Assembly: GCA_947176065.1 (NCBI GenBank)
Contig: CAMWPB010000003.1
Coordinates: 1-64,000, forward strand
DNA from: an uncultured Lachnospiraceae bacterium
GTDB taxonomy: Bacteria > Bacillota > Clostridia > Lachnospirales > Lachnospiraceae
Direction: 5' to 3'
DNA: 64,000 nucleotides
This document shows, piece by piece, positions 8,962 to 18,331 of the stretch (the first letter of the stretch is position 1; every line of letters begins with the position of its first letter). Below the pieces are notes generated by a model that was not told the origin of the DNA, ran no database searches, and saw nothing but the letters and a program-made list of their open reading frames with translations. The position numbers and the translations under genes were made by a program.

Positions 8962-9630
8962 CTACTCCTCCCGTATGACTGCATGGCTGAGAATATAAAA
9001 AACTTCCTGACTTGGCTGCCATTCCTTTTTCACCGGCTCAAACCGTTTGTCAAATTCCACCGCATCGGCATTGTCATATGCATAAGCGGAACTTTCCCGG
9101 TAAACCCATTTCCCGCCGCCCAATACGCCCTCCCGCAGCTCCTTCACAAGCATGGCCGCAGGATATGTTCCGTCCGGAGTGCTGACCCGGAACTTTTGGC
9201 AGCTCCGAAAGCCTCTCGCCACATAATTGCCGGGATCGCCGAAGATTACAACCACACCATACCCCAGCGCTTCCGCCTTTTGAAAGCTGTGCTCCAACAG
9301 CCGCTTTCCAATTCCCCTGCGCTGGTAATCGGGATGAACACTGAGCGGTCCAAAGGTAAGAACCGGCATCTCCTTTCCCGCCTCACCGATGAGTTTTGCC
9401 TTTGTGTACATCACATTCCCCACGATATTGCCATCCGCAGTTTTTGCCACAAAATCAAGCTCCGGTATAAAATCCTCATGCCCCCGCAGGATATGGGCAA
9501 GATAATGCTCCTCGCATCCGGGAACATTCACGTTCCAGAAAGCCTTTCGCGTCAAGGCCTCTACTTCCTCGAAATCTCCCTGCGTTTCGTTTTCAATCCT
9601 GATAGCACTATATTGATCCTGCATATCCAT
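8962..9630 (-). CDS. GNAT family N-acetyltransferase
   Basis: 222 residues. The acetyl-CoA site is visible as the motif A pattern VHPDYQRRGIGKRLLEHSFQ (about residues 90-110), followed by the GVVVIFGDPGNYVARGF segment typical of YhbS-like acetyltransferases. The substrate is unknown. It starts directly after the stop codon of the HAD gene, with the AGGAGGGG ribosome site inside the end of that gene, so the two are co-translated. Confidence 0.9.
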   Translation of the reverse strand: MDMQDQYSAIRIENETQGDFEEVEALTRKAFWNVNVPGCEEHYLAHILRGHEDFIPELDFVAKTADGNIVGNVMYTKAKLIGEAGKEMPVLTFGPLSVHPDYQRRGIGKRLLEHSFQKAEALGYGVVVIFGDPGNYVARGFRSCQKFRVSTPDGTYPAAMLVKELREGVLGGGKWVYRESSAYAYDNADAVEFDKRFEPVKKEWQPSQEVFYILSHAVIREE

Positions 9631-10473
9631 TCACCCCTCCTGTCCAATACCTGTAAAAAGGTTGTGATCCTCCTCTTGCCACTCGGCAATCTGTCGTTTC
9701 GCCTTTTCGTATTCCTCCACAGAAATCTCAAATCCTTCGCAGGCCTCCAAGACCCCGATCAGTTCGTCCCAGTCATAGATATGCAGATAATCAAAAGCAG
9801 CTGCCACCCCATCATTCTGGTGCGCAAACGGATTCTCGTCATAAGGTGCGCTGCCCTCATAAAGCACTGGATAAATTCCGGCTCCCTGTGCCCCGAACAC
9901 GTCTGCCCTGATGCTGTCTCCGCAGTACCAGACCTGTTCCGGCAAAAGGCCGGCCTTTCGCAGCGCTGTCTCAAATAACAACCTGTCCGGCTTCCTGACC
10001 GCATATTCACTGGAAGCCATGATAAATTCAAACCGATTATTGGGAAGAAGCCTGTTGATCCGTGTGGCAAGGGCCTGTCCTGACCAGCCAATGTTGCTGA
10101 TCACCCCAGTGCGGATACCGGCCTCCTCCAGATATGCCAGTATCTTTTCGGCCTTTGGCATCACTGCACCCGGTGAGGCCGCCGTCCACTCGATCTCCTC
10201 CAGCTCCTCATTAGAAATGCTGAAGGTAAGCCCAAGATATTCGTAAGCCAGCCGCATAAACTGCCACTGATGAATCTCTATGCCGTTATCTCTCTCCTTC
10301 TGAAACCGTTGAAACAGCTTCTGTACCTCAACATAAATCTGTTTTGCACTAAGACGCAGAGGATTTTCCACAATATAGGGATATGCCGCCTCCTCACAGC
10401 GCAACGCATCAAACCCCGGCTCATAGAGCAGCGTATGTCCATAATCAAACAGAATCATCTCCGGCCTTTTCAT
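9631..10473 (-). CDS. HAD family hydrolase
   Basis: 280 residues from the ATG at 10473, which has a GGAGGA site; the frame is open further upstream into pyrC but without a ribosome site. HAD motifs are FDYGHTLL (nucleophile Asp near residue 9, with Gly in place of the usual second Asp), SNIG for motif II, Lys in VRKPD, and CGDSIRADVFGA for motif IV. The Asp-to-Gly change in motif I occurs in a recognised Firmicute subfamily and may alter the leaving-group step. It overlaps the 3' end of pyrC by 29 bases. The likely activity is a small-molecule phosphatase. Confidence 0.88.
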   Translation of the reverse strand: MKRPEMILFDYGHTLLYEPGFDALRCEEAAYPYIVENPLRLSAKQIYVEVQKLFQRFQKERDNGIEIHQWQFMRLAYEYLGLTFSISNEELEEIEWTAASPGAVMPKAEKILAYLEEAGIRTGVISNIGWSGQALATRINRLLPNNRFEFIMASSEYAVRKPDRLLFETALRKAGLLPEQVWYCGDSIRADVFGAQGAGIYPVLYEGSAPYDENPFAHQNDGVAAAFDYLHIYDWDELIGVLEACEGFEISVEEYEKAKRQIAEWQEEDHNLFTGIGQEG

Positions 10474-11821
10474 TTGTTCCTCCATTCCGCTCACGTGAAT
10501 AAACAATCTTGCCTCCGCAGATGGTATAGCTGACCACTCCCGGCATCGTCTCCCCCACAAAAGGCGAATTTGCGGCCTTTGACGCGAAATCCTTCACCAC
10601 CCATTCCTTCTTCGGATCAAACACCGTCAGATCCGCCGGGCCGCCCTCCGCCACATATCCGGCGTCGAGATGATACAGTTTTGCGGGGGCGAGACTCATC
10701 TTCTCCATCAGCGCCATCATGGACAAATGCCCTTTGTTCACCAGCTCCCTGATTCCAAGAGAAAGGGCCGTTTCCAGACCGATAATGCCGCTTGGCGCCT
10801 CGGTAATGGGCTTCGCCTTTTCCTCCGCGCTGTGGGGCGCGTGATCCGTGGCAATCATATCAATGGTGCCGTCACGCAGTCCTTCTATAACCGCAAGACG
10901 ATCTTCCTCTTTCCGAAGGGGCGGATTCATCTTCGCAAGCGTCCCATGCTGGATCACGGCATCCTCCGTCAGGGTAAAATGATGAGGCGCCGCCTCGGCA
11001 AAAACATGGCAGCTCTTTTTTTTCGCCTGCCGCACCAGCTCCACGGCCTCCTTTGTGCTGATATGCTGGATGGAAAGATCAGCCTCCTCCTCCACGGCAA
11101 TCCGCAGATCCCTCTCCACCATGGAAATCTCAGCCTCTCTCGGCGAGCCACCTATCCCGTAATGCGCTGCCGCCTTCCCTGCATTCACCCCGTTGTTTTT
11201 TATGAGCGATGGATTTTCCTCGTGAAGGCTGACCGGTTTCCCGCATTTTGCCGCCCGCCGCAATGCCTCTCTGAGAAGTGTTTCATCCATCAGCGGTATG
11301 CCGTCGTCGGTAAAGCCTGCTGCCCCCTGCCTGCCCAGCGTCTCCATATCTGTCAGCTCTTTGCCCTGCAATCCCATGGTCACATTGGCGCAGGAGTAGA
11401 CATGGATGCCCGTCCCCCTTCCTTTATGCAGCACATATGCCAGCGTCTCCGAATTATCCACCGCCGGTTTCGTGTTTGCCATCAGCACCACAGAGGTAAA
11501 GCCGCCCTTCGCAGCAGCCGCCGCCCCGGTATGAATGTCCTCCTTATGGGTAAACCCCGGGTCCCGGAAATGCACATGCACATCCACCAGTCCCGGGGCA
11601 ACGACTTGACCATTTAAGTCAATCTCTTCCGCCAGCTCTCCGTCTGCGCCCATCCCGCAGACAGTCTGTTCTGCTGCCATGCCCTCTGCCACTTCTTCCA
11701 TCGACGTCCCTGAGGGCACAATCTTCACAATTTTTCCGCTTTCCGTATCAATCAGAATATCCCGATATCCTTCTGTACCTGACGCCGGGTCTATCATATA
11801 TCCGTTTCTTAAATACAGCAT
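10445..11821 (-). CDS. pyrC: Dihydroorotase
   Basis: 458 residues from the ATG at 11821, preceded by AAAGGA; an upstream in-frame ATG at 11863 has no ribosome site. It catalyses the reversible ring closure of carbamoyl aspartate. Class I dihydroorotase marks are DVHVHFRDPGFTHKEDI with the metal-binding HxH, a following MANTKPAVD loop, the QHIST and EAAPHHF histidines, and the catalytic IATDHAPHS. It is a single-domain enzyme with no CarB fusion. The HAD and GNAT genes follow it closely, but nothing links them to pyrimidine synthesis. Confidence 0.95.
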   Translation of the reverse strand: MLYLRNGYMIDPASGTEGYRDILIDTESGKIVKIVPSGTSMEEVAEGMAAEQTVCGMGADGELAEEIDLNGQVVAPGLVDVHVHFRDPGFTHKEDIHTGAAAAAKGGFTSVVLMANTKPAVDNSETLAYVLHKGRGTGIHVYSCANVTMGLQGKELTDMETLGRQGAAGFTDDGIPLMDETLLREALRRAAKCGKPVSLHEENPSLIKNNGVNAGKAAAHYGIGGSPREAEISMVERDLRIAVEEEADLSIQHISTKEAVELVRQAKKKSCHVFAEAAPHHFTLTEDAVIQHGTLAKMNPPLRKEEDRLAVIEGLRDGTIDMIATDHAPHSAEEKAKPITEAPSGIIGLETALSLGIRELVNKGHLSMMALMEKMSLAPAKLYHLDAGYVAEGGPADLTVFDPKKEWVVKDFASKAANSPFVGETMPGVVSYTICGGKIVYSRERNGGTNEKAGDDSV

Positions 11822-11881
11822 ATTTTCATCCTTTCCGTAACCTGACGCCGGCTGCCCGGTCACCCCATATGTACATGAAGT

Positions 11882-12310
11882 CTAGTCAAACACCACCGGC
11901 TTCTGCAAAAATTCCGTCTTCACCACCACATAAGGATAACTCGCCACAGGCTTGCTCTTCTCCTCCGGCGACGGCCCGATGAGATTGGTGTCGATATAGA
12001 CTGCATTCGCTGTCTCATACAAATCATTCACCGCAATGCTGTAGCCGCCTGTCTGCTGCGTCCCATACCCCACGCAGATATAGAGAAATCCCTGATCCTC
12101 AAAGGTCAGCTTGAAGGTATCTGCCTTCCGCTCTTCAATCTTTAAAAGAAGCTCTTCAGGTATATTATCCTCCGCTATCACCGTGTATTCCAAGTCCTTA
12201 ATTTTTTCCATAGGGTCCTGTTTCTGCCCGCAGGAGTACACCGCAAAGCACAGCAGACATACCAGCCCTATACTTACCATCCGCCTCTGATACTCACTTA
12301 ATCCGGCCAT
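11882..12310 (-). CDS. PrcB-like lipoprotein
   Basis: 142 residues. Residues 10-27 are a signal peptide ending in a lipobox-like VYSC, so it is probably anchored to the outer face of the membrane. The rest matches the pattern of the PrcB C-terminal domain: a strand with FLYICVGYGTQQTGGYSIAV, then a YPYVVVKTEF strand. PrcB was named for a role with the PrtP protease complex in spirochaetes; in Firmicutes the function is not known. It lies 60 bases upstream of pyrC on the same strand. Confidence 0.65.
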   Translation of the reverse strand: MAGLSEYQRRMVSIGLVCLLCFAVYSCGQKQDPMEKIKDLEYTVIAEDNIPEELLLKIEERKADTFKLTFEDQGFLYICVGYGTQQTGGYSIAVNDLYETANAVYIDTNLIGPSPEEKSKPVASYPYVVVKTEFLQKPVVFD

Positions 12311-12426
12311 AATTTCCTCCGCATATCCTCTTACTATCTAATTTATTATGCGAAGGCATTGTCTATTCCTATAGAATAATGCTATACTTATTACAAAAAT
12401 TGCTTTAACACAGAAAGGGTTTCCCT

Positions 12427-13161
12427 ATGATACGTCTGATATTAGTTGCCACCTTCGTTGTCCTGTTCCTGATTTTCAGCATTCCGCTTTTAGTTATTGA
12501 GCATTTTCTCGGCAAATATAATCCGTCCGCCAGGGACAGAAGTTCTCTGGCCATCGTGAACTGGGCGTTTCGCTGCGTTCTCTTTCTGTCGGGCGTGTCC
12601 GTTACGACAATCGGCGAGGAAAACGTTCCGAAGGACATTCCCGTACTGTACATAGGCAACCACCGAAGCTACTTCGATATCGTCATGACCTATGTGCGCG
12701 TTCCCAGACCTACAGGATATATCGCCAAAATCAGCATGCTTAAAGTGCCGCTTCTCTCAAACTGGATGAAAAATCTGCACTGCCTCTTCCTTGACAGAAA
12801 AGACATCAAGCAGGGCATGAAAACCATTCTCACAGCGGTGGAAAAGGTAAAATCCGGCGTCTCTATCTGTATATTCCCTGAAGGGAGCCGCAGCACCGAA
12901 CCGGACACCTTTCTTCCCTTCCACGGCGGCAGTTTTAAGATAGCCGAAAAATCAGGCTGTCCCATCGTCCCTATGAGCATCAACAATGCAGATCAGGTCT
13001 GGGAGGCACATCTGCCGAAAATCAAAAAGACCCATGTGGTCATTGAATACGGCAAACCCATCTACATAAAAGACCTTGACAAAGACCAAAAACGCCGCGT
13101 CGACGACACGATATTGTCTATAATCAAGGAAATGTATTTTAAAAACAAATCGCTCGTGTAG
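12427..13161 (+). CDS. plsC: 1-acyl-sn-glycerol-3-phosphate acyltransferase
   Basis: 244 residues. One N-terminal membrane segment (residues 3-24), then the acyltransferase motif I NHRSYFD (HxxxxD), the substrate-binding FPEGSRS motif III, and a proline-containing CPIVPMSI block IV. It adds the second acyl chain to lysophosphatidate at the membrane. An AAAGGG ribosome site precedes the ATG. It converges on the GH9-like gene, and the first copy of the structured repeat lies 20 bases after its stop codon. Confidence 0.92.
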   Translation: MIRLILVATFVVLFLIFSIPLLVIEHFLGKYNPSARDRSSLAIVNWAFRCVLFLSGVSVTTIGEENVPKDIPVLYIGNHRSYFDIVMTYVRVPRPTGYIAKISMLKVPLLSNWMKNLHCLFLDRKDIKQGMKTILTAVEKVKSGVSICIFPEGSRSTEPDTFLPFHGGSFKIAEKSGCPIVPMSINNADQVWEAHLPKIKKTHVVIEYGKPIYIKDLDKDQKRRVDDTILSIIKEMYFKNKSLV

Positions 13162-13181
13162 GTCTAATCTTGCTGTTCATT

Positions 13182-13314
13182 ATTGCGCAAATGCTGTAAC
13201 TATAAGTAGACCCTTGGAAAACGCCAGCATTTGGCGAGGTCTTTTCGAGCCTAGTGCTGTTGCGTTTGGAACGGAGCGCAAGCGCGTCTACGTTGGTTAC
13301 AGCATTTGCGCAAT
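13182..13314 (+). repeat. Structured palindromic repeat, copy 1
   Basis: Perfect 19-bp terminal inverted repeats (13182-13200 and 13296-13314) enclose an inner helix GTAGAC/GTCTAC (13206-13211, 13286-13291), a further helix AAACGC-CAGCAT with GTGCTG-TT-GCGTTT (13219-13230, 13254-13267), and a small GC(GCAA)GC hairpin. Conserved sequence continues to about 13322 (CAATCTCAACAT). Two related copies lie at 25466 and 39634 in the same orientation. Confidence 0.85.
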
Positions 13315-13333
13315 CTCAACATTTCCACATCAC

Positions 13334-14929
13334 TTATTCTTCCCCTACCACCAGCTCATCATCCAGAATGGCCGCCAGCAGAAGCAGCAGCTCCGCATTC
13401 TGGTCAACCTGATTCATAATTCCCAAACTCACGTCCACGTCACGGTAGGTACGCCCACCCACACCGTCCAGATAAGAGATGGACTGCAGATTGCGTCCCA
13501 GCATATAATGAATATGGTTTTCCAGCACTGTCGCATACTCATGGTTCGTGATAATGTGATCCACCACAGCCAGTCTTGCCATGTCCCGCAAAAGCCCGGC
13601 ATTGCCCCCCTGCGTTTCATTCGTATTCACCAGCAGTTTGGAATCCTTGGAGGCATAGGAAATGGTTTCCCCCTTGCGCATCAGGTTCTGTGTCGCAGCT
13701 TCACATAAATCCACATCCACCTTCTGCTTCGTGGAAAGATAAGTCACACAGCCCCAGAACACATAATCATCTTCCAAATCCAGGTCCGGGTTCTGCGTCA
13801 GGTAGGACTTAACCACACTGTGGTACTGATAGCCGCCCGTAGCGCGGTAAAGCTCCGCAGCAGCAAAGAAATACTGTCTCTCCGATACATCCGCCAGATA
13901 GTTTTCCGCATACCGGTAGGCCCTGTCCGAAGCCTGCAGGCAAAGGGTCGCAAATTCTCTGTCATAGCTCTGATACAAATAGCTGAATTTAGCCATGGTC
14001 GCCGCAAAATGAATGGTCGCCTCCATGGTAATGCCGTCTATATAGAGAATATAGTCCACGTTCTTATTATCCACAGAACTGACGGAAGCATACACCGCAC
14101 CGCTCTTTGCATCCTGCATCTTGAGAAGCCAGTCAATCTCATACTTTACCTCGTCAAGCACGTCCGGAATCCCGTTTCCGCTCTCCGGTATTCCCATATC
14201 GTCTCCCATATCATCAGGGTAGATCTCATATGCCAGCAGCAGGGTGTTTACCGCCTGACAGCCTTTGACCACATCACGGCTTCCGATCTCATCCACATGC
14301 CAGCCGCCCGACACATCAAGCCTGATCATGGCCTCTTCCTTCATCTGCGCTTCTCTGGAATGACAGGCATTGTGCGCCGCATCTCCGGCAAGCTCAGAAG
14401 AAAGGGTCAGGCCGCATCTGTTAAAGTAATACTGGTTAAATACCTTGGTTAAAAGGTCTTTGTAAGGCTCTTCGATAATCTCAAAAACGTAGGAGCGGCC
14501 GATCGATGCCGCCTGTATATAATATGTACCCACCGCATTAAAATCTGTAAAGTCCGCATAGCTGATATAGGCATTTACGGAAAGGTCATACCCCTTACTC
14601 TCAATCTTGCCCGTATAAACTTCCCGACCCGTATCGGCATCCAGAACCGAAAAGGTTTCAGGCGGCGTTTCGTCGTTTATCATAGCCACCTTCTTACTGC
14701 CAACGGCATACCCCACCTGATCTACCAGAATGCTCGGCAGACTCTCCGGCACCTCATAGTCAAACTCAGGCGAAAGCCCAAGACTCGTAAACTCGTCTGT
14801 CTCCTCTCTGCCCGGCAGCGGCTCCGCCCTGAAATCCTGCAGATCACCGCAGCCGGCCACCGCCGTTAGCAGAAGACTAAGGATGAGAATCCTGCCTCCC
14901 GTTTTAAAAAAATTTCCACTCTTTTGCAT
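13334..14929 (-). CDS. GH9-like lipoprotein with altered active-site motif
   Basis: 531 residues. A lipoprotein signal ends in AVAGC (Cys27). Residues 65-150 look like the CelD-type N-terminal immunoglobulin domain common in GH9 cellulases (ILVDQVGYAVGSKK), and residues 155-525 are the alpha/alpha barrel, with a MLGRN motif near the end and NETQGGNAG near the expected acid glutamate. The GH9 motif GGWxDAGDYG, which supplies the base and the water-positioning Asp, reads GGWHVDEIGSRD here (208-219), so both aspartates are replaced in a direct alignment. It may be a non-catalytic binding protein or an enzyme with a changed mechanism. It is probably surface-bound. Confidence 0.8.
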   Translation of the reverse strand: MQKSGNFFKTGGRILILSLLLTAVAGCGDLQDFRAEPLPGREETDEFTSLGLSPEFDYEVPESLPSILVDQVGYAVGSKKVAMINDETPPETFSVLDADTGREVYTGKIESKGYDLSVNAYISYADFTDFNAVGTYYIQAASIGRSYVFEIIEEPYKDLLTKVFNQYYFNRCGLTLSSELAGDAAHNACHSREAQMKEEAMIRLDVSGGWHVDEIGSRDVVKGCQAVNTLLLAYEIYPDDMGDDMGIPESGNGIPDVLDEVKYEIDWLLKMQDAKSGAVYASVSSVDNKNVDYILYIDGITMEATIHFAATMAKFSYLYQSYDREFATLCLQASDRAYRYAENYLADVSERQYFFAAAELYRATGGYQYHSVVKSYLTQNPDLDLEDDYVFWGCVTYLSTKQKVDVDLCEAATQNLMRKGETISYASKDSKLLVNTNETQGGNAGLLRDMARLAVVDHIITNHEYATVLENHIHYMLGRNLQSISYLDGVGGRTYRDVDVSLGIMNQVDQNAELLLLLAAILDDELVVGEE

Positions 14930-15015
14930 AATTGATTTCCTGATTATCCGTTCTCTTCACATATTTATTACTTAAACATTTTAACACATTTTCCCTCATC
15001 GTAACAGATGCCATT

Positions 15016-16179
15016 TCAGAAAGAAGTATCGCTGCTCTCCGACGAATACACAATTTCACCGTCGATGAGCGTATACAGCGTTTTGGTAAATACTTCCATA
15101 GGATTTCCGGCAAAGACTGCGATATCAGCGTCTTTCCCCGGCGCCAGACTGCCAACCCGGTCATCCACGCCACAGATTTTAGCCGCATTGATTGTGATGG
15201 AGCGGAGTCCCTCTTCCGAAGACATGCCGGCTTTCACCGCAAGGCCCGCACAGATTGGCAGAAACTGGATTTTTGAAACCGGATGATCCGTGGTAACAGC
15301 AGTTAAAATTCCGTGCTCCGCCAAAAGTCCCGCTGTCTTAAATGCCATATTCTGTACCTCAATCTTATTCCGGCTGGCCATATCGGGACCGACAATCGCC
15401 GGAAATCCCGCCGCCCTTAATTCCTCTACAATGAGATGCCCTTCGCTGCAGTGATCCAGCGTCATCCGCAGATGAAATTCTTTGGCAATACGCACAGCCG
15501 TCAAAATATCATCGGCCCGGTGTGCATGTGCCTTTAAAGGAATTTCTCCGCGAAGAACCGGGAGCCAGCACTCATAGCGAAAATCCGTCTCCTCGTCCTT
15601 ATTCTGTTCTCTCTTTTTCCGATATGCCTCCGCCCTGGTCAGCTCCTCCCTGAGCAGCGCGGCGATGGCCATGCGGGTGGAGGGGGATACCCCCTGCCCC
15701 GAATAGTTCACCTTCGGATTTTCTCCGAAAGCCACCTTCATGGCCGCCGGCTCCTTTACAATCATATCGTCTATACACCGGCCATGGGTTTTCACGAAAG
15801 CAAACTGCCCGCCCACCACATTGGCGCTGCCGGGGCCGATCATCGCAGAGGTAATGCCCGCCTGCATTGCGTCCCTGAATGCCGCGTCCATGGGGTTGAT
15901 GGCGTCGATGGCGCGCAGATAAGGCGTGACGGGGTTCACATTCTCATTGCAGTCGTCCCCCTCCATTCCTTTTTTCTCCTCGGTGATTCCCATATGACAG
16001 TGCGCCTCGATAATTCCCGGCATTACCAGACTTCCCTGTACGTCAAGAACTTGTCCTTCCGCCTTCGGACAGTCCTTCATCTCTCCAAGCGCAGCGATTT
16101 TCCTATCCCGGATTTCCACATAACCGTCCGGGAAGTCGCGTCCTTCCATCGTCTTTATATTACCGTGCACAATTAACAT
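15016..16179 (-). CDS. Amidohydrolase, imidazolonepropionase-like
   Basis: 387 residues. A metal-dependent amidohydrolase with the HCH metal motif in GIIEAHCHMG (about residue 60), further histidines in LKAHAHRADD and LDHCSEGH, and the catalytic Asp in AVTTDHPVSK. The C-terminal strand GSLAPGKDADIAVFAGNP returns to the small beta domain. The family covers imidazolonepropionases, dipeptidases and related hydrolases; the substrate is unknown. It lies just downstream of spoIIQ on the same strand, 26 bases away, but no sporulation role is evident. Confidence 0.85.
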   Translation of the reverse strand: MLIVHGNIKTMEGRDFPDGYVEIRDRKIAALGEMKDCPKAEGQVLDVQGSLVMPGIIEAHCHMGITEEKKGMEGDDCNENVNPVTPYLRAIDAINPMDAAFRDAMQAGITSAMIGPGSANVVGGQFAFVKTHGRCIDDMIVKEPAAMKVAFGENPKVNYSGQGVSPSTRMAIAALLREELTRAEAYRKKREQNKDEETDFRYECWLPVLRGEIPLKAHAHRADDILTAVRIAKEFHLRMTLDHCSEGHLIVEELRAAGFPAIVGPDMASRNKIEVQNMAFKTAGLLAEHGILTAVTTDHPVSKIQFLPICAGLAVKAGMSSEEGLRSITINAAKICGVDDRVGSLAPGKDADIAVFAGNPMEVFTKTLYTLIDGEIVYSSESSDTSF

Positions 16180-16205
16180 TTTCTTCCTCCGACGCAGCCA
16201 AATGT

Positions 16206-17216
16206 TTATTGTAGTTTACTCATGGGGTTCACCGGCTCCCCGTCCTTCGTCAGCTTAAAATACACATTTGTGCCTTCCAGACTGTAATATTTCGTAGGCG
16301 CGGCCACTGTGCCGATTCCGTCTCCCACATGCACGAAGCTTCCCTCTGATACGGTGATATTTTCAAGCTGCCCGTAAGTCAGTTCATAGCCGTTTCCCAG
16401 CTCCATTACCACCGTATTGCCGGTGCCGGGGTCATAGCTGACAGAGGTCACGCGTCCGTCAGCCGCCGCTGAAATATTCTCTCCCTGTGTGGCCGCAATG
16501 ACAATGGCCGGATTATATTTATACTGATCCAGGGTCGGAAAATATATGGTCTGATCCATGCTGTAATTGATAAGCACATCGCCCACGATAGGCCACACCA
16601 GCCCATCCTCTTCATTGAAGTCAAGCTCCGGCTGTACAGTCGTGGAAATCGCCTCTGCCTGTACCTCATCGCTCATAACGGTGTCCACCGTCTCATCAAA
16701 CATGCCTGCCTCTTCTTCCTCCTGGCTCTTATCCGTATCGCTGCTCTTCTTGCTTTCAGCGGATTTTTCTACGGGATCATCCTTCTTGGGCTCGTCCTTC
16801 TTTGCCTGCCCGGCGTTCTCCTCCTGATCCGCTTCTTTCTCCTTTTCCTTTATACCCTCTTCAATGGTTTTCGTTTCTACGGTACTTTTCCCGGATTTCT
16901 TTTCCGCGTTTACCCCGCCCTCCGTGTTTTCCACATGCAGGGAATTGGCCTCCTGAAAACTGGGATCATAGTCCAGATCGTCCGTCCCGACACCCGCAAA
17001 AAGCGTGTCAAGCTCTTCGCCCGACACCATATTTTCCGCCAGCTCGGTGCTTCCCTGTTCCAACGCCTCGAAGTCCACCACATAGTCCTCCTTCTCCGCG
17101 CGGTTGCTGTTTCTTACATAAACACCGGTCACCGTCAGCGCCGCCAGAACGAACACCGAGGACGCCAGCATGATAATTCTTTCTTTTCTGATACTGCTTC
17201 TGTTTCTTCTCGCCAT
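16206..17216 (-). CDS. spoIIQ: SpoIIQ-like LytM (M23) domain protein
   Basis: 336 residues from the ATG at 17216, which has a strong AGGAGG site. A single membrane segment (about residues 14-33) is followed by a long, charged, low-complexity linker rich in Glu, Lys and Ser, and a C-terminal LytM domain (about 200-335; LVWPIVGDVLINYSMDQT to the end). The zinc-binding histidines of active M23 peptidases are missing: the usual HLHFE motif reads NVYFKL. Its place next to spoIID and this degenerate LytM domain point to SpoIIQ, the forespore half of the channel formed with SpoIIIAH during engulfment. Confidence 0.82.
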   Translation of the reverse strand: MARRNRSSIRKERIIMLASSVFVLAALTVTGVYVRNSNRAEKEDYVVDFEALEQGSTELAENMVSGEELDTLFAGVGTDDLDYDPSFQEANSLHVENTEGGVNAEKKSGKSTVETKTIEEGIKEKEKEADQEENAGQAKKDEPKKDDPVEKSAESKKSSDTDKSQEEEEAGMFDETVDTVMSDEVQAEAISTTVQPELDFNEEDGLVWPIVGDVLINYSMDQTIYFPTLDQYKYNPAIVIAATQGENISAAADGRVTSVSYDPGTGNTVVMELGNGYELTYGQLENITVSEGSFVHVGDGIGTVAAPTKYYSLEGTNVYFKLTKDGEPVNPMSKLQ

Positions 17217-17321
17217 GAAACTCGCCTCCTGTTTTTCTTCCGATGCCGCGCAGACTGTCCGCCAGAATGCAGGCAATCCCTGCACCGGGTTTCTCTGATA
17301 GTTTTACCCAAATTTTCCGGC

Positions 17322-18281
17322 TTATTCAAAATTTGCTAATTCCGTCTGAAAAAAGAAGGCAGCAAGAATCTCCTGATAGGTTTCCCCGTTTTTTGCCCTG
17401 CACTCAGCTGCATACTGACTCATGCCAAAACCGTGTCCCACTCCCGTCACGCGAAAAACCGCCTGCTCCTCCTCCCTGTCCAGTTCAAAGGAGGCGGATG
17501 CCAGACCAAAAAGATGACGGAATGTCTCCCCGTCTATCCTCTTTTCCTCTCCGCTTTTGCCCCTATATGAAACGCCTGTCATATATCCTGTCCCGTCAAA
17601 AGAAAACTTTCCCCCCTCCCAAAGTGTCTGCTCCTCAAAATCCCCCTCTAACACTCCCCGTAATTTATCTATATAGCGTTCCCGCCCCACTCTCACTACA
17701 CTGTGGTAATCAGGCGCCTCCTGATCCTGCGCACAGGAGACCGCCGAAAGATAGGGGCACTCCTCCTCCCCCGCGTCTCTGGTAGAACCGTTGCTCACCC
17801 GGAAATAGGATGCCCGGATCGGTTCGCCCTGATAAGTCAGAATTTCTCCTTCCGTCTCCTGCACCGCCTGCCTGCTCTTTTTCAGAGGCTCTTCTTCCCC
17901 CGCCGCATTCTTATAAAACTGTGCCAGCCCTTCTCCCTCTACAGCCACACTTTTTTCTTCCTGCCCCGCATAAAGAGCCGCCAGCTCTGTACGCAGCAGC
18001 ACTGCCTGCGCCTTTCTCGCCTCCTCCTCACATTCCCCGGGCATTACAAGGCAAAGTCTGTACGCAAGATATTCCTCCAAAGGCAGTTCCCAGACGCCCC
18101 ATTCCACGGAGACCTCCACCAGATATTCCTCTTCCGTCTCTTCCTTTTTCAGGCTTTCCGCCTCCTCTCCCACATGCCCCCAGAGACAGGCACAGACATA
18201 GGGCAATAAAAAAACAAACAAAAGGAAACTGCCCGCATCCCTTTTGTTTGTTTTTTTTGAAACGATTCCATTTTTGTTCAT
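17322..18281 (-). CDS. spoIID: Stage II sporulation protein D
   Basis: 319 residues from the ATG at 18281 with a GGGG-type site; a GTG at 18293 is an alternative. SpoIID is a lytic transglycosylase that works with SpoIIP to thin septal peptidoglycan during engulfment. Marks include an N-terminal membrane anchor (residues 16-35), the LPLEEYLAYRL stretch, the substrate helix EARKAQAVLLRTELAAL, the YFRVSNGSTRDAGE loop, and the conserved C-terminal GVGHGFGMSQYAAECRAKNG. The spoIID-spoIIQ pairing is common in Clostridia and supports both calls. Confidence 0.92.
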   Translation of the reverse strand: MNKNGIVSKKTNKRDAGSFLLFVFLLPYVCACLWGHVGEEAESLKKEETEEEYLVEVSVEWGVWELPLEEYLAYRLCLVMPGECEEEARKAQAVLLRTELAALYAGQEEKSVAVEGEGLAQFYKNAAGEEEPLKKSRQAVQETEGEILTYQGEPIRASYFRVSNGSTRDAGEEECPYLSAVSCAQDQEAPDYHSVVRVGRERYIDKLRGVLEGDFEEQTLWEGGKFSFDGTGYMTGVSYRGKSGEEKRIDGETFRHLFGLASASFELDREEEQAVFRVTGVGHGFGMSQYAAECRAKNGETYQEILAAFFFQTELANFE

Positions 18282-18331
18282 GTGACACCCCACATAAATC
18301 CTATGTGGATGTCCTGTCTTTTATACCGTCA

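Noticed and set aside
13182..13314. Insertion sequence or transposase gene at the terminal inverted repeats
   Set aside because: The element is too short to encode a protein, and no target-site duplication is visible beside any of the three copies; a non-autonomous mobile element remains possible.
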